This document shows positions 1 to 11,711 of a stretch of 64,000 bases of DNA, in pieces (position 1 is the first letter of the stretch; each line of letters starts with the position of its first letter). The stretch is from Pseudomonas sp. 6D_7.1_Bac1. GTDB lineage: Bacteria; Pseudomonadota; Gammaproteobacteria; Pseudomonadales; Pseudomonadaceae. The position numbers were made by a program, and so were the translations under genes. The notes under the pieces are model-generated. The model was not told the DNA's origin. It saw only the letters and a list, made by a program, of their open reading frames with translations, and did no database searches. The stretch is from NCBI RefSeq assembly GCF_025465945.1, contig NZ_JANLNW010000055.1, forward strand, positions 1-64,000. Direction: 5' to 3'.

Positions 1-6
1 GCAGGC

Positions 7-37
7 AAAAAAAGGGAGGCCGCATGGGCCTCCCTTT
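7..37 (-). terminator. Rho-independent terminator of valS
   Basis: A perfect 11-bp stem (11-21 with 27-37) closes a 5-nt loop. Read on the minus strand it is followed by seven T residues (13 down to 7). It lies 18 bases past the valS stop codon, so it ends the pepA-holC-valS transcript. Confidence 0.9.
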
Positions 38-55
38 CTCATTACGATTTACCAG

Positions 56-2902
56 TTACAAACTGGCAATCCGCGCATGTTGCTCGGCCAGCCTGCCCAG
101 AGCCTGTTCGGCTTCGGCCAGTTTGGCGCGTTCTTTCTCGATGACGTCGGCCGGGGCCTTGTCAACGAAGCCGGCGTTGGACAGCTTGCCGCCCACGCGT
201 TGCACTTCGCCTTGCAGGCGCTGGATTTCCTTGTCCAGACGCGCCAGTTCAGCGTCTTTGTCGATCAGGCCGGCCATCGGCACCAGCACTTCCATCTCGC
301 CCACCAGAGCGGTGGCGGACAGTGGGGCTTCTTCGCCGGCGGCCAATACGGTGATCGACTCGAGCTTGGCCAGCTTTTTCAGCAGGACTTCGTTCTCGGT
401 GAGGCGACGCTGGTCTTGCGCGCTGACGTTCTTCAGGAACAGCGGCAGCGGTTTGCCCGGGCCGATGTTCATCTCGCCACGAATGTTACGGGTGCCGAGC
501 ATCAGACCCTTGAGCCATTCGATGTCGTCTTCGGCGGCCTGGTCGATGCGTGCTTCATTGGCCACTGGCCAAGGTTGCAGCATGATCGTCTTGCCTTCGA
601 TACCGGCCAGCGGCGCAATGCGCTGCCAGATTTCTTCGGTAATGAACGGCATGAACGGGTGGGCCAGACGCAAAGCGACTTCCAGCACGCGAACCAGCGT
701 GCGGCGAGTGCCGCGTTGACGCTCTACGGCTGCGTTTTCGTCCCACAGCACAGGCTTGGAGAGTTCCAGGTACCAGTCGCAATACTGGTTCCAGATGAAC
801 TCGTACAAGGCTTGTGCGGCCAGGTCGAAACGGAACTGGTCGAGTTGGCGGGTCACTTCGGCTTCGGTGCGTTGCAGCTGCGAAATGATCCAGCGGTCTG
901 CCAGCGAGAGCTCGTAGGCTTCGCCGTTCTGGCCGCAGTCTTCGCCCTTGTCCAGTACGTAGCGCGCGGCGTTCCAGATCTTGTTGCAGAAGTTGCGATA
1001 GCCTTCGACGCGGCCCATGTCGAACTTGATGTCGCGGCCGGTCGATGCCAGCGAGCAGAACGTGAAGCGCAGCGCGTCGGTGCCATAGCTGGCGATACCG
1101 TCGGCGAACTCGTCGCGGGTCTGCTTCTCGATCTTCTTCGCCAGTTTCGGTTGCATCATGCCCGAGGTGCGTTTTTCCACCAGCGCTTCGAGCTCGATAC
1201 CGTCGATGATGTCCAGCGGGTCCAGGACGTTGCCCTTGGACTTGGACATCTTCTGGCCCAGGCCATCACGCACCAGGCCGTGCACGTACACAGTCTTGAA
1301 CGGTACCTGCGGCGTGCCGTCTTCGTTTTTCACCAAGTGCATGGTGAGCATGATCATCCGGGCAACCCAGAAGAAAATGATGTCGAAGCCGGTCACCAGC
1401 ACGTCGGTGGAGTGGAACTTCTTCAGGAACTCAGTCTGCTGCGGCCAGCCGAGGGTGGAGAAGGTCCACAGGCCCGAGCTGAACCAGGTGTCGAGAACGT
1501 CGTTGTCCTGTTGCAGCGCAACCTCCTGGCCGAGGTTGTGCTTGGCACGCACTTCGGCTTCGTCGCGACCGACGTAGACCTTGCCCGACTCGTCGTACCA
1601 GGCCGGGATCCGGTGACCCCACCACAGCTGACGGCTGATGCACCAGTCCTGGATGTCGCGCATCCACGAGAAGTACATGTTTTCGTACTGCTTGGGCACG
1701 AATGCGATACGGCCGTCTTCAACGGCAGCAATCGCAGGCTCGGCCAGTGGTTTGGTGGAAACGTACCACTGGTCGGTCAACCACGGCTCGATGATGGTGC
1801 CGGAGCGGTCGCCTTTCGGCACTTTCAGGGCGTGATCGTCGACGCTGACCAGAAGGCCGACCGCTTCGAACGCGGCAACGATTTCCTTACGGGCCTGGAA
1901 ACGGTTGAGGCCGGCGTATTCTGCTGGCAGTGTGCCGTCGATCTCTTCGTTGACGCTGCCATCGAGGTTGAATACCTGGGCGGTTGCCAGCACCTCGGCG
2001 TTCTTGTCGAAGATGTTCAGCAGCGGCAGGTTGTGGCGCTTGCCGACTTCATAGTCGTTGAAATCGTGCGCCGGGGTGATTTTCACGCAGCCGGTGCCGA
2101 ATTCAGGGTCGCAGTAATCGTCAGCGATGATCGGGATGCGGCGGCCAACCAGCGGCAGTTCGACAAATTTTCCGATCAGGGCTTTGTAGCGGTCATCGTT
2201 CGGGTTAACGGCCACGGCGGCGTCGCCGAGCATGGTTTCCGGACGGGTGGTCGCGACGATCAGGTAATCGTTGCCTTCAGCGGTCTTGGCGCCGTCGGCC
2301 AGCGGGTACTTCAGGTTCCACAGGAAGCCTTTCTCGTCGTGGTTTTCCACTTCGAGGTCGGAAATTGCCGTGTGCAGCTTGGTGTCCCAGTTGACCAGAC
2401 GCTTGCCGCGGTAGATCAGACCGTCTTCGTGCAGGCGTACGAAGGCTTCCTTGACCGCTTCCGAGAGGCCGTCGTCCATGGTGAAGCGCTCGCGGCTCCA
2501 GTCTACCGACGAGCCGAGGCGACGGATCTGACGGCTGATGTTGCCGCCGGATTCATCCTTCCATTCCCAGACTTTCTCGAGGAATTTTTCGCGGCCCAGG
2601 TCGTGGCGGCTCTGGCCCTTGGCTTCGAGCTGACGCTCCACCAACATTTGCGTGGCGATACCGGCGTGGTCGGTGCCCGGCTGCCACAGGGTGTTGCGAC
2701 CCTGCATGCGGCGGAAACGGATCAGGGCGTCCATGATCGCGTTGTTGAAGCCATGGCCCATGTGCAGGCTGCCAGTGACGTTCGGCGGCGGGATCATGAT
2801 GGTGTAGGAGTCGCCCGCGCCTTGCGGGGCGAAATAATTCTCGGACTCCCAGGTGTTGTACCAGGAAGTTTCAATGGCGTGCGGCTGGTAGGTCTTATCC
2901 AT
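56..2902 (-). CDS. valS: Valine--tRNA ligase
   Basis: A class I aminoacyl-tRNA synthetase that charges tRNA-Val with valine and edits mischarged threonine. The 948-residue length is normal for the bacterial enzyme. The HIGH-type motif is HMGH at residues 47-50 and the KMSKS loop is at 551-555. The CP1 editing domain lies between them, around residues 210-350, with the [11 protein letters not shown] stretch at its start. The C-terminal 65 residues are charged and heptad-like, as expected for the ValS coiled coil that contacts the tRNA. The ATG at 2902 begins [11 protein letters not shown], the usual N-terminus. It is the last gene of a minus-strand group with pepA, holC and a small protein, a common gammaproteobacterial order, and it ends at a strong terminator. 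Confidence 0.98.
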   Translation of the reverse strand: MDKTYQPHAIETSWYNTWESENYFAPQGAGDSYTIMIPPPNVTGSLHMGHGFNNAIMDALIRFRRMQGRNTLWQPGTDHAGIATQMLVERQLEAKGQSRHDLGREKFLEKVWEWKDESGGNISRQIRRLGSSVDWSRERFTMDDGLSEAVKEAFVRLHEDGLIYRGKRLVNWDTKLHTAISDLEVENHDEKGFLWNLKYPLADGAKTAEGNDYLIVATTRPETMLGDAAVAVNPNDDRYKALIGKFVELPLVGRRIPIIADDYCDPEFGTGCVKITPAHDFNDYEVGKRHNLPLLNIFDKNAEVLATAQVFNLDGSVNEEIDGTLPAEYAGLNRFQARKEIVAAFEAVGLLVSVDDHALKVPKGDRSGTIIEPWLTDQWYVSTKPLAEPAIAAVEDGRIAFVPKQYENMYFSWMRDIQDWCISRQLWWGHRIPAWYDESGKVYVGRDEAEVRAKHNLGQEVALQQDNDVLDTWFSSGLWTFSTLGWPQQTEFLKKFHSTDVLVTGFDIIFFWVARMIMLTMHLVKNEDGTPQVPFKTVYVHGLVRDGLGQKMSKSKGNVLDPLDIIDGIELEALVEKRTSGMMQPKLAKKIEKQTRDEFADGIASYGTDALRFTFCSLASTGRDIKFDMGRVEGYRNFCNKIWNAARYVLDKGEDCGQNGEAYELSLADRWIISQLQRTEAEVTRQLDQFRFDLAAQALYEFIWNQYCDWYLELSKPVLWDENAAVERQRGTRRTLVRVLEVALRLAHPFMPFITEEIWQRIAPLAGIEGKTIMLQPWPVANEARIDQAAEDDIEWLKGLMLGTRNIRGEMNIGPGKPLPLFLKNVSAQDQRRLTENEVLLKKLAKLESITVLAAGEEAPLSATALVGEMEVLVPMAGLIDKDAELARLDKEIQRLQGEVQRVGGKLSNAGFVDKAPADVIEKERAKLAEAEQALGRLAEQHARIASL

Positions 2903-3018
2903 GCGCGGCGGGACCCTATTGGCATTTATTCAGGAAAAGCCGGCAAGTATAGCGGGGCATGGGACGAAGGGCGAGCAGCGGCGGACCGGGTTCGTCATCA
3001 ATCACAGCGAGGATCAAT

Positions 3019-3102
3019 GTGGGAGCGAGCCTGCTCGCGATGCAGGCACCGCGGTCTATCAGGGAACCGAGGTGATGCTATCGCGAGCAGGCTCGCTCCC
3101 AC
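3019..3102. repeat. REP pair (family A), forward-first, 38-nt spacer
   Basis: A copy of the palindrome core GTGGGAGCGAGCCTGCTCGC starts at 3019 and its inverted copy ends at 3102, with 38 nt between the two 23-nt arms. It sits between valS and the upstream small gene, so it is inside a likely transcript and could form a large hairpin in the mRNA. Confidence 0.9.
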
Positions 3103-3114
3103 AGGGGATTGGTA

Positions 3115-3537
3115 TTACTCGTACTGGCTAAGCAACCGTTCCATACGCGCATCCAGGCGGCGTTTGATCTCGGTTTCGATATGCGGCGCGAAGTCGTCGA
3201 TCACGTCTTGCAGGATCAATTGCGCCGCAGCGCGCAGTTCGCTGTCCAGGTGCAGCATGACATCAGCGCCTTGCTGGACGGAGGACGCCTGAGCCGGTTC
3301 GGCAACAGGCGAGGGTGCGGGTGTCGGCTTGGGAGCTGGCGGTTCGATGACGCCGGCTTTCGGTTTGCCACCGACCTGATCGAACAGCATCGGAATCTGG
3401 CCTTCATCACTGCCTTGCTCGACAGTGTCGGTCAATAGTGGTGGTTGCAGGTTGTCATCGCCGAGTAACTGGCGGATCGACTCGAGGTCGTCCAGCAAGT
3501 GTGCGGACTTTTGCAGCGGGTTTGACGTGTCCATCAT
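3115..3537 (-). CDS. Conserved hypothetical protein between holC and valS
   Basis: A protein of about 140 residues without a catalytic motif that I can recognise. The N-terminal third is acidic and leucine-rich (MMDTSNPLQKSAHLLDDLES). The middle, about residues 60-90, is rich in proline and alanine and probably disordered. The C-terminal 50 residues look helical and amphipathic, with charged pairs, ending RRLDARMERLLSQYE. A gene of this kind occupies the same place in other pseudomonads, which suggests a link with the polymerase chi subunit or with the operon, but no role can be assigned. The start is one of two adjacent ATG codons (3537 or 3534), just past the holC stop at 3542, so translation is probably coupled to holC. 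Confidence 0.8.
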   Translation of the reverse strand: MMDTSNPLQKSAHLLDDLESIRQLLGDDNLQPPLLTDTVEQGSDEGQIPMLFDQVGGKPKAGVIEPPAPKPTPAPSPVAEPAQASSVQQGADVMLHLDSELRAAAQLILQDVIDDFAPHIETEIKRRLDARMERLLSQYE

Positions 3538-3541
3538 GTGC

Positions 3542-3970
3542 TCAGAGTCGCTGTAAACGGTGATCTTGCAGAGGATAGCCCTGTTCGCGGTAGAAACGGA
3601 AACTCTCCCGCGCGGCCTGACGAATTGTCGGGTCTTCGACCACCACTTCGGCCACACGGGCAAAGCGCTGGGCAAAAGACGGGACTTTGAGGTCAAGGTT
3701 GACCAACAAGTCCTGGTGTTGCCCTGGGTCATCTCCCAGGCCGAGCACAATCAAACCGTCCGGTTCGCTTTCGGCGGGACCGTGAGGCACGAAGCTTTCA
3801 CCTTTGAACGTCCACAGGCGCGCATCGAGATCGTCACGCTGGGCGGCATCGCTGCAATGCAGATAGATGTGGTGGCCCATGCGCCAGGCTTTTTCGGTGA
3901 GCTTGCAGGCAAAATCCAGCCGTGCGGAAGGATCGGCGCTCGGCAGGATATAGAAATCGACTTTGGTCAT
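3542..3970 (-). CDS. holC: DNA polymerase III subunit chi
   Basis: Chi subunit of the DNA polymerase III clamp-loader assembly. It links the psi subunit to single-strand DNA-binding protein at the replication fork. The protein has 142 residues, normal for the family, and starts MTKVDFYILPSAD. The family features seen are the N-terminal beta strand followed by LDFACKLTEKAWRMGH, a DLDARLWTF segment and the VVEDPTIRQAARESFRFYREQG C-terminal region, where the Arg and Tyr residues contribute to psi binding in homologues. An upstream in-frame start (4003) would add 11 residues and run into a GC-rich hairpin, so 3970 is preferred. It lies between pepA and valS, as in many gammaproteobacteria. Confidence 0.95.
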   Translation of the reverse strand: MTKVDFYILPSADPSARLDFACKLTEKAWRMGHHIYLHCSDAAQRDDLDARLWTFKGESFVPHGPAESEPDGLIVLGLGDDPGQHQDLLVNLDLKVPSFAQRFARVAEVVVEDPTIRQAARESFRFYREQGYPLQDHRLQRL

Positions 3971-3984
3971 TGCGGTTCCTGATG

Positions 3985-4020
3985 CCTGCGCGGCGTCATC
4001 CATGGACGCCGCCGCGCAGG
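3985..4020. terminator. GC-rich hairpin between pepA and holC
   Basis: Arms 3985-3997 and 4005-4020 pair as 6 bp plus 7 bp with a 3-nt bulge and a 7-nt loop. No T-run follows on either strand. It starts 10 bases beyond the pepA stop in the direction of transcription. It could attenuate transcription or protect the pepA 3' end rather than terminate fully. Confidence 0.5.
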
Positions 4021-4030
4021 GGGTTCAGTT

Positions 4031-5587
<1,557 letters not shown>

Positions 5588-5719
5588 CTATGGAAAGGCT
5601 GCACAAAGACGCTGGTGGAGGCCAGCGACAAAGGCCGCATATTGAACCTCGCTCACTGCGCCTGACAAGCCTTGCGCGGGCGAACTTTGCGCCATTGCGC
5701 ACCCGCTTGAGCATGCGCA

Positions 5720-5748
5720 GTGACAGGCGCGGTCAATCACAGGATAAT
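5720..5748 (+). promoter_or_regulatory. Predicted sigma-70 promoter of lptFG
   Basis: A -35 hexamer GTGACA (5720-5725) and a -10 hexamer GATAAT (5743-5748) are separated by 17 nt and face lptF. Each differs from consensus by one base. Confidence 0.6.
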
Positions 5749-5762
5749 GCGCCATCTTTTTC

Positions 5763-5786
5763 GGCGGCTCAGCCCTGCGAGCCGCC
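5763..5786 (+). other. Hairpin in the lptFG leader
   Basis: GGCGGCTC (5763-5770) and GAGCCGCC (5779-5786) form a perfect 8-bp stem with an 8-nt loop, between the predicted promoter and the lptF start. There is no T-run, so it is more likely a leader structure than a terminator. I see nothing else in the 318-base pepA/lptF interval. Confidence 0.5.
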
Positions 5787-5839
5787 CGATACGTTTGCTT
5801 GTTTGGCCGCCTTAGCCTGACAACCCTGGAGTGTCTGGT

Positions 5840-6958
5840 TTGATTGTCTTCCGTTATCTTTCCCGCGAAGTCCTGTTGACCTTGAGCGCCGTCAGCGCCG
5901 TGCTGCTGGTCATCATCATGAGTGGGCGCTTCATCAAGTTCCTGGCTCAGGCCGCCTCCGGCGCCCTGGACCCAGGCTCGCTGTTCCTGATCATGGGCTT
6001 TCGCCTGCCGGGTTTCCTGCAACTGATTCTGCCGCTGGGGCTGTTTCTCGGGATACTGCTGGCCTACGGCCGCCTTTACCTAGACAGTGAAATGACTGTG
6101 CTCTCGGCGACCGGCATGAGCCAGCAGCGTCTGCTGGGCATGACCCTGTTTCCGGCTGCGCTGGTGGCGCTGGTCGTGGCCTGGTTGAGCTTGAGTCTCG
6201 CACCGCAAGGTGCCAATCAGTTCCAGTTGCTGCTCAATAAACAAGACGCGATGACTGAGTTCGACACCTTGGTGCCGGGCCGTTTTCAAGCGTTGCGCGA
6301 CGGTTCGCGGGTGACTTACACCGAACGGATGTCCGATGACCGGATCAACCTGGGTGGTGTATTCATTTCGGAGAAGCGCCTTTCTCCCGACCAGAAAGAT
6401 CGCGGCATTTCCGTGCTGGTGGCCGAAAAGGGCCGTCAGGAAATCAAGGAGGACGGCAACCGTTACCTGATTCTCGATAATGGCTACCGTTACGACGGTA
6501 ATCCGGGGCTGGCTGACTACCGTGCCATCAAGTACGACACCTATGGCGTGCTGCTGCCCAAGCCGGATGTCAGTGACGAAGTGACCGATCGCGATGCAAT
6601 GACTACCAGCTTTCTGCTGGCCAATGACGACATTCGCTCGCGCGCCGAGCTGCAATGGCGTCTGTCGCTGCCGTTGCTGGTGTTTATCGTGACGCTGATG
6701 GCTGTGCCGCTGTCACGGGTCAATCCGCGCCAGGGTCGTTTCCTCAAGCTGCTGCCGGCGATCCTTCTTTATATGGCCTATCTGACGATCCTGATCGCCG
6801 GGCGTGGCGCTCTGGAGAAAGGCAAGATCCCGCAGGCACTGGGCTTGTGGTGGGTTCACGGGGTATTCCTGGTCATTGGCCTGGGGCTGCTCTATTGGGA
6901 GCCGTTGCGATTGAAAATGGCGAGTCGCCGCAGTGCGCTGGAGGTGACCCGTGGTTAA
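5840..6958 (+). CDS. lptF: LPS export ABC transporter permease LptF
   Basis: One of the two inner-membrane permeases of the LptB2FG complex that extracts lipopolysaccharide and feeds it to LptC-LptA-LptD. The protein has 372 residues in YjgP/YjgQ family order. Three hydrophobic helices lie in the first 115 residues. A beta-rich periplasmic domain, about residues 125-260, carries the VTYTERM and NGYRYDGNPG segments. Three more helices lie near the C-terminus. I place the start at TTG 5840 because GGAG at 5828-5831 is 8 nt upstream; the GTG at 5831 overlaps that site. It overlaps lptG by 8 bases, and the two are certainly co-transcribed. Confidence 0.95.
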   Translation: MIVFRYLSREVLLTLSAVSAVLLVIIMSGRFIKFLAQAASGALDPGSLFLIMGFRLPGFLQLILPLGLFLGILLAYGRLYLDSEMTVLSATGMSQQRLLGMTLFPAALVALVVAWLSLSLAPQGANQFQLLLNKQDAMTEFDTLVPGRFQALRDGSRVTYTERMSDDRINLGGVFISEKRLSPDQKDRGISVLVAEKGRQEIKEDGNRYLILDNGYRYDGNPGLADYRAIKYDTYGVLLPKPDVSDEVTDRDAMTTSFLLANDDIRSRAELQWRLSLPLLVFIVTLMAVPLSRVNPRQGRFLKLLPAILLYMAYLTILIAGRGALEKGKIPQALGLWWVHGVFLVIGLGLLYWEPLRLKMASRRSALEVTRG

Positions 6959-8012
6959 GCTCGATCGCTACATTGGTAGCAGTGTTTTCATGGCGATCCT
7001 GGCCGTGCTGGGGATCATTCTGGGTCTGGCGACCTTGTTTGCCTTCATCGACGAGATGAGTGACGTCACGGATACCTACACCCTCACTGACGTATTGAGC
7101 TACGTGGTGCTGACAGCGCCCCGCCGGGTCTATGACATGCTGCCGATGGCGGCACTGATCGGGTGCCTGATCGGTCTTGGCAGTCTGGCCAGCAGCAGTG
7201 AACTGACCATCATGCGCGCTGCTGGCGTGTCCATTGGTCGGATCGTCTGGGCGGTGATGAAGCCGATGCTGGTGCTGATGCTGGCAGGTGTACTGGTCGG
7301 CGAGTACGTGGCGCCCACTGCGGAAAACATTGCCCAGGCCAATCGCTCCCTCGCCCAGGGCAGTGGTGATGCGCAGAGTGCCAAGCACGGTATGTGGCAC
7401 CGTCAGGGCGATGAGTTCATTCACATCAACTCGGTGCAGCCGGATGGCATTCTGTATGGCGTGACCCGCTATCGTTTTGACACCGAGCGTCACATGCTGA
7501 CCTCAAGCTTCGCCAAGCGTGCGCAGTTCGAAACGGACCATTGGCAGTTGAACGACGTGACGACCACGGTGTTCCACGAGGGCAGCACCGAAGTGGTCAC
7601 GGCGCCACAAGAGCGCTGGGAAGTACCGTTGAGCCCGCAACTGCTCAACACCGTGATCATGGCGCCGGAATCGTTGTCGATCAGCGGTTTGTGGGGGTAC
7701 ATCCACTATCTGGCGGATCAGGGCCTTAACAATGGCCGTTACTGGCTGGCCTTTTGGGTCAAGGTGTTGCAGCCACTGGTCACCGTTGCTCTGGTGTTGA
7801 TGGCGATTTCCTTTATCTTCGGCCCGCTGCGTTCGGTAACCCTGGGTCAGCGCGTGTTCACGGGGGTGCTGGTCGGCTTTACCTTCCGTATCGCCCAGGA
7901 CTTGCTGGGGCCTTCAAGCCTGGTTTTCGGTTTCTCGCCATTGTTCGCGGTGCTGGTTCCGGCGGGCATTTGCGCTGTCGCCGGCCTCTGGCTGTTGCGC
8001 CGAGCAGGTTGA
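6951..8012 (+). CDS. lptG: LPS export ABC transporter permease LptG
   Basis: The partner permease of LptF in the LPS export complex. The protein has 353 residues. The N-terminal MVKLDRYIGSSVF is typical. The first helices include the GLATLFAFIDEM segment. A periplasmic beta domain lies at roughly residues 125-250. The last three helices carry AISFIFGPLRSVTLGQRV, a hallmark of the family. It starts with GTG at 6951, inside the lptF stop region, so translation is coupled. A perfect terminator follows at 8044. Confidence 0.96.
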   Translation: MVKLDRYIGSSVFMAILAVLGIILGLATLFAFIDEMSDVTDTYTLTDVLSYVVLTAPRRVYDMLPMAALIGCLIGLGSLASSSELTIMRAAGVSIGRIVWAVMKPMLVLMLAGVLVGEYVAPTAENIAQANRSLAQGSGDAQSAKHGMWHRQGDEFIHINSVQPDGILYGVTRYRFDTERHMLTSSFAKRAQFETDHWQLNDVTTTVFHEGSTEVVTAPQERWEVPLSPQLLNTVIMAPESLSISGLWGYIHYLADQGLNNGRYWLAFWVKVLQPLVTVALVLMAISFIFGPLRSVTLGQRVFTGVLVGFTFRIAQDLLGPSSLVFGFSPLFAVLVPAGICAVAGLWLLRRAG

Positions 8013-8043
8013 TTACCGGTATTTTCTGCCGTGATTGAGACTC

Positions 8044-8075
8044 AAACGCCCCGTTCGCAAGACCGGGGCGTTTTT
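8044..8075 (+). terminator. Rho-independent terminator of lptFG
   Basis: AAACGCCCCG (8044-8053) and its reverse complement (8064-8073) form a perfect 10-bp stem with a 10-nt loop, ending in five T residues at 8071-8075. It lies 31 bases after the lptG stop. Confidence 0.9.
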
Positions 8076-8183
8076 GTATCCAATACCGTTGACCTGTGAA
8101 CGTGACGCTTGCGTCGTGTATCAGGTACAATTCCCGGCTATTTTTCGGCGGGCTATGCCTGCAGCCTTTTTGAGTGTTGATCC

Positions 8184-9983
8184 GTGAGTGATTTGAGTCA
8201 TATCCGCAATTTCTCCATCATCGCCCACATTGACCATGGCAAGTCGACTCTGGCCGATCGCTTCATCCAGATGTGCGGCGGCCTGGCCGAGCGCGAAATG
8301 GAAGCCCAGGTACTGGACTCCATGGACCTTGAGCGTGAACGCGGGATTACCATCAAGGCTCACAGCGTTACCCTGTATTACACCGCCAGAGATGGCATCA
8401 AGTACCAGCTGAACTTCATTGACACCCCCGGCCACGTTGACTTCACCTATGAAGTCAGCCGGTCGCTGGCGGCCTGTGAAGGTGCCTTGCTGGTGGTCGA
8501 TGCCGGTCAGGGCGTCGAGGCGCAATCGGTTGCCAACTGCTACACCGCGATCGAGCAGGGCCTGGAAGTGATGCCGGTCCTGAACAAGATCGACCTGCCA
8601 CAGGCCGATCCGGACCGCGTCAAAGAAGAAATCGAAAAAATCATCGGTATCGATGCCACCGATGCGGTCGAGTGCAGTGCCAAGACCGGTCTGGGCGTCG
8701 ACGAGGTGCTTGAGCGTCTGGTCAAGACCATTCCTGCGCCAACCGGCAACATCGAAGATCCGCTGCAAGCGTTGATCATCGACTCCTGGTTCGACAACTA
8801 CCTGGGCGTTGTTTCCTTGGTTCGTGTGCGCCATGGCCGCGTGAGGAAGGGCGACAAGATTCTGGTGAAATCCACCGGCAAGATTCACCTGGTGGACAGC
8901 GTCGGTGTGTTCAACCCGAAACACACCGCCACCGTTGACCTGAAAGCCGGTGAAGTAGGCTTCATCATCGCCGGTATCAAGGATATTCACGGTGCGCCAG
9001 TGGGTGACACCCTGACCTTGAGCACGACGCCGGACGTCGATGTGCTGCCAGGTTTCAAACGCATTCAGCCGCAGGTGTATGCCGGTCTGTTCCCGGTCAG
9101 CTCCGACGACTTCGAAGACTTCCGCGAAGCGCTGCAAAAGCTCACGCTGAACGATTCGTCGCTGCAATACACCCCGGAAAGCTCCGACGCCCTGGGCTTC
9201 GGCTTCCGTTGCGGGTTCCTCGGCATGCTGCACATGGAGATCATCCAGGAGCGCCTGGAGCGCGAGTACGACCTGGACCTGATCACCACCGCACCGACGG
9301 TTATTTTCGAGCTGTTGCTGAAAACCGGTGAAACGATTTACGTCGACAACCCGTCCAAGCTGCCGGACCTGTCGTCCATTGAAGACATGCGCGAGCCAAT
9401 CGTTCGGGCAAACATTCTTGTGCCGCAAGAGCACCTGGGCAACGTCATTACCCTGTGCATCGAGAAGCGTGGCATTCAGCATGACATGCTGTTCCTCGGT
9501 TCTCAGGTCCAGGTGACCTACGATTTGCCGATGAACGAAGTGGTCCTGGACTTCTTCGACCGTCTCAAATCCACCAGTCGCGGCTATGCTTCGCTGGATT
9601 ACCATTTCGATCGTTATCAATCAGCTAATCTGGTGAAACTGGATGTTCTGATCAACGGTGACAAGGTCGACGCCCTGGCGCTGATCGTGCACAAGGATAA
9701 CGCGCACTACAAAGGTCGCCAGTTGACCGAGAAGATGAAAGAACTGATTCCGCGTCAGATGTTCGACGTCGCAATCCAGGCCGCCATTGGCGGGCAGATT
9801 ATTGCGCGAACCTCCGTCAAGGCACTCAGAAAGAACGTATTGGCCAAATGCTACGGCGGTGACGTTAGCCGTAAGCGCAAGCTGTTGGAAAAGCAGAAGG
9901 CCGGTAAAAAACGCATGAAGCAGGTCGGCAACGTGGAAATTCCACAAGAAGCCTTCCTCGCTGTGCTCAGGTTGGATAGTTAG
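8184..9983 (+). CDS. lepA: Elongation factor 4 (LepA)
   Basis: A translational GTPase that acts on the ribosome, reported to promote back-translocation and 30S biogenesis. The protein has 599 residues, the standard size. The P-loop AHIDHGKST is at residues 14-22, DTPGH at about 80 and NKID at about 131, followed by the domain II beta barrel. The LepA-specific C-terminal domain is recognisable by the basic stretch [20 protein letters not shown] near residue 560. The start is GTG at 8184. It is followed after 5 nt by lepB, the classical lepA-lepB operon. Confidence 0.98.
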   Translation: MSDLSHIRNFSIIAHIDHGKSTLADRFIQMCGGLAEREMEAQVLDSMDLERERGITIKAHSVTLYYTARDGIKYQLNFIDTPGHVDFTYEVSRSLAACEGALLVVDAGQGVEAQSVANCYTAIEQGLEVMPVLNKIDLPQADPDRVKEEIEKIIGIDATDAVECSAKTGLGVDEVLERLVKTIPAPTGNIEDPLQALIIDSWFDNYLGVVSLVRVRHGRVRKGDKILVKSTGKIHLVDSVGVFNPKHTATVDLKAGEVGFIIAGIKDIHGAPVGDTLTLSTTPDVDVLPGFKRIQPQVYAGLFPVSSDDFEDFREALQKLTLNDSSLQYTPESSDALGFGFRCGFLGMLHMEIIQERLEREYDLDLITTAPTVIFELLLKTGETIYVDNPSKLPDLSSIEDMREPIVRANILVPQEHLGNVITLCIEKRGIQHDMLFLGSQVQVTYDLPMNEVVLDFFDRLKSTSRGYASLDYHFDRYQSANLVKLDVLINGDKVDALALIVHKDNAHYKGRQLTEKMKELIPRQMFDVAIQAAIGGQIIARTSVKALRKNVLAKCYGGDVSRKRKLLEKQKAGKKRMKQVGNVEIPQEAFLAVLRLDS

Positions 9984-9988
9984 GTCCT

Positions 9989-10843
9989 ATGTCACTAAAT
10001 TTCCCGCTGTTGCTGGTCATCGCCGTCTTCGTTTGCGGTCTGTTGGCGTTGCTCGATCTGGTTTTCCTGGCGCCGCGTCGGCGTGCCGCCATTACTTCCT
10101 ATCAGGGCAGCGTCGGCGAGCCCGATATGATGGTGGTCGAGAAACTGAACAAAGAACCGATGCTGGTTGAATACGGCAAATCGTTCTTTCCGGTGCTGTT
10201 CATCGTGCTGGTGTTGCGTTCGTTCCTGGTGGAGCCGTTCCAGATTCCGTCTGGCTCGATGAAACCGACGCTGGACGTTGGCGACTTCATTCTGGTGAAC
10301 AAGTTTTCTTACGGGATCCGTTTGCCGGTGCTCGATACGAAAGTCATCCAGATCGGTGATCCGCAGCGCGGCGATGTGATGGTGTTTCGCTACCCAAGCG
10401 ACCCGAACGTCAACTACATCAAGCGTGTAGTGGGCCTGCCGGGCGACAAGATTCGTTATACCGCCGACAAGCGTCTGTTCGTCAACGGGGAGTCGATCGC
10501 TGAACTGCTGGTCGGCTCCGAGCCTGGCACGTTGGGAAGTGCCGAGCTCTACAAGGAAAAACTCGGCGAAGCCGAGCACCTGATCCGCAAGGAAATGAGC
10601 CGCTACCGCGCAACCCCGGACCATCAATGGACCGTGCCTGCCGGGCACTACTTCATGATGGGCGACAACCGCGACAACTCCAACGACAGTCGCTACTGGG
10701 ATGATCCAAGTATTCCCAAGGATTTGCTGGGCATGGTTCCCGACAAGAATATCGTCGGCAAGGCCTTCGCAGTCTGGATGAGCTGGCCGGAACCGAAACT
10801 CAGTCACCTGCCGAATTTCTCGCGGGTTGGCCTGATCAAGTAA
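9989..10843 (+). CDS. lepB: Signal peptidase I
   Basis: A membrane-bound serine protease that removes signal peptides from Sec- and Tat-exported preproteins. The protein has 284 residues. Two N-terminal transmembrane helices (about 5-27 and 66-80) precede the periplasmic catalytic domain. The nucleophile is Ser90 in PSGSMKPTL and the general base is Lys145 in YIKRVVGLPGDK. The late signature GDNRDNSNDSRYW is present. It directly follows lepA and ends at a 9-bp hairpin. Confidence 0.98.
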   Translation: MSLNFPLLLVIAVFVCGLLALLDLVFLAPRRRAAITSYQGSVGEPDMMVVEKLNKEPMLVEYGKSFFPVLFIVLVLRSFLVEPFQIPSGSMKPTLDVGDFILVNKFSYGIRLPVLDTKVIQIGDPQRGDVMVFRYPSDPNVNYIKRVVGLPGDKIRYTADKRLFVNGESIAELLVGSEPGTLGSAELYKEKLGEAEHLIRKEMSRYRATPDHQWTVPAGHYFMMGDNRDNSNDSRYWDDPSIPKDLLGMVPDKNIVGKAFAVWMSWPEPKLSHLPNFSRVGLIK

Positions 10844-10850
10844 TCACACA

Positions 10851-10873
10851 CGGCGCTGTTGAACACAGCGCCG
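10851..10873 (+). terminator. Hairpin downstream of lepB
   Basis: CGGCGCTGT (10851-10859) and ACAGCGCCG (10865-10873) form a perfect 9-bp stem with a 5-nt loop, 7 nt after the lepB stop. No T-run follows, so it may be a partial or processing signal. Confidence 0.55.
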
Positions 10874-11021
10874 AATGCATTTCTGGAGCCTGCAGAAGGT
10901 CACCGGAACGCATGAAGCCAACGATATTCAGGATGTAATTTTTGAACACAGCGTTAATTGTCCAAGAACCTAGCAGCGTTGCTGTGACCGACGTCGACCA
11001 CGAACTCAGCGTGGGTCAACC

Positions 11022-11711
11022 GTGAGCGTCTCTTTAAGCCGTCTCGAGCGTCAGCTCGGTTATACCTTCAAGGACCAGGAACTGATGGTTCTGGCCCTGA
11101 CTCACCGCAGCTTTGCCGGGCGCAACAACGAGCGCCTGGAATTTCTCGGTGATGCCATTCTCAACTTTGTCGCCGGTGAAGCGCTGTTCGACCGCTTTCC
11201 GCTGGCCCGTGAAGGCCAGTTGTCGCGTTTGCGCGCACGCCTGGTCAAAGGTGAGACGCTGGCAGTACTAGCGCGTGGTTTTGATCTGGGCGAGTACCTG
11301 CGCCTGGGCTCCGGTGAGTTGAAGAGCGGCGGTTTCCGCCGTGAGTCGATCCTCGCCGATGCCCTCGAAGCGCTGATCGGTGCGATCTACCTGGATGCCG
11401 GCATGGACATGGCGCGCGAGCGCGTGCTGGCGTGGTTGACGTCCGAGTTCGACAGCCTGACGCTGGTCGATACCAACAAAGATCCAAAGACCCGTCTGCA
11501 AGAGTTCTTGCAGTCGCGTGCCTGCGAACTGCCGCGTTATGAAGTGGTGGATATCCAGGGTGAGCCGCATTGCCGAACGTTCTTCGTCGAATGCGAAATC
11601 ACCTTACTGAACGAAAAAAGCCGAGGTCAGGGTGTGAGTCGTCGTATTGCCGAACAGGTAGCGGCCGCTGCAGCACTGATTGCCCTGGGCGTGGAGAATG
11701 GCCATGACTGA
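11022..11711 (+). CDS. rnc: Ribonuclease III
   Basis: A double-strand-specific endoribonuclease that matures rRNA and some mRNAs. The protein has 229 residues. The catalytic signature [12 protein letters not shown] is at residues 36-47, and the second acidic cluster [13 protein letters not shown] is near residue 115. The last 70 residues form the dsRNA-binding domain, with the [15 protein letters not shown] strand. It starts with GTG at 11022, and era overlaps its stop by 8 bases in the sequence ATGACTGA. The stretch upstream, between lepB and rnc, has no complete gene. Confidence 0.97.
   Translation: MSVSLSRLERQLGYTFKDQELMVLALTHRSFAGRNNERLEFLGDAILNFVAGEALFDRFPLAREGQLSRLRARLVKGETLAVLARGFDLGEYLRLGSGELKSGGFRRESILADALEALIGAIYLDAGMDMARERVLAWLTSEFDSLTLVDTNKDPKTRLQEFLQSRACELPRYEVVDIQGEPHCRTFFVECEITLLNEKSRGQGVSRRIAEQVAAAAALIALGVENGHD

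Noticed and set aside
77..3292. A very long plus-strand open frame (over 1000 codons) opposite valS
   Set aside because: It is the reverse shadow of a GC-rich gene. Its composition (rich in Gln, Val, His, Gly) is that of an antisense frame, and valS is unquestionable.
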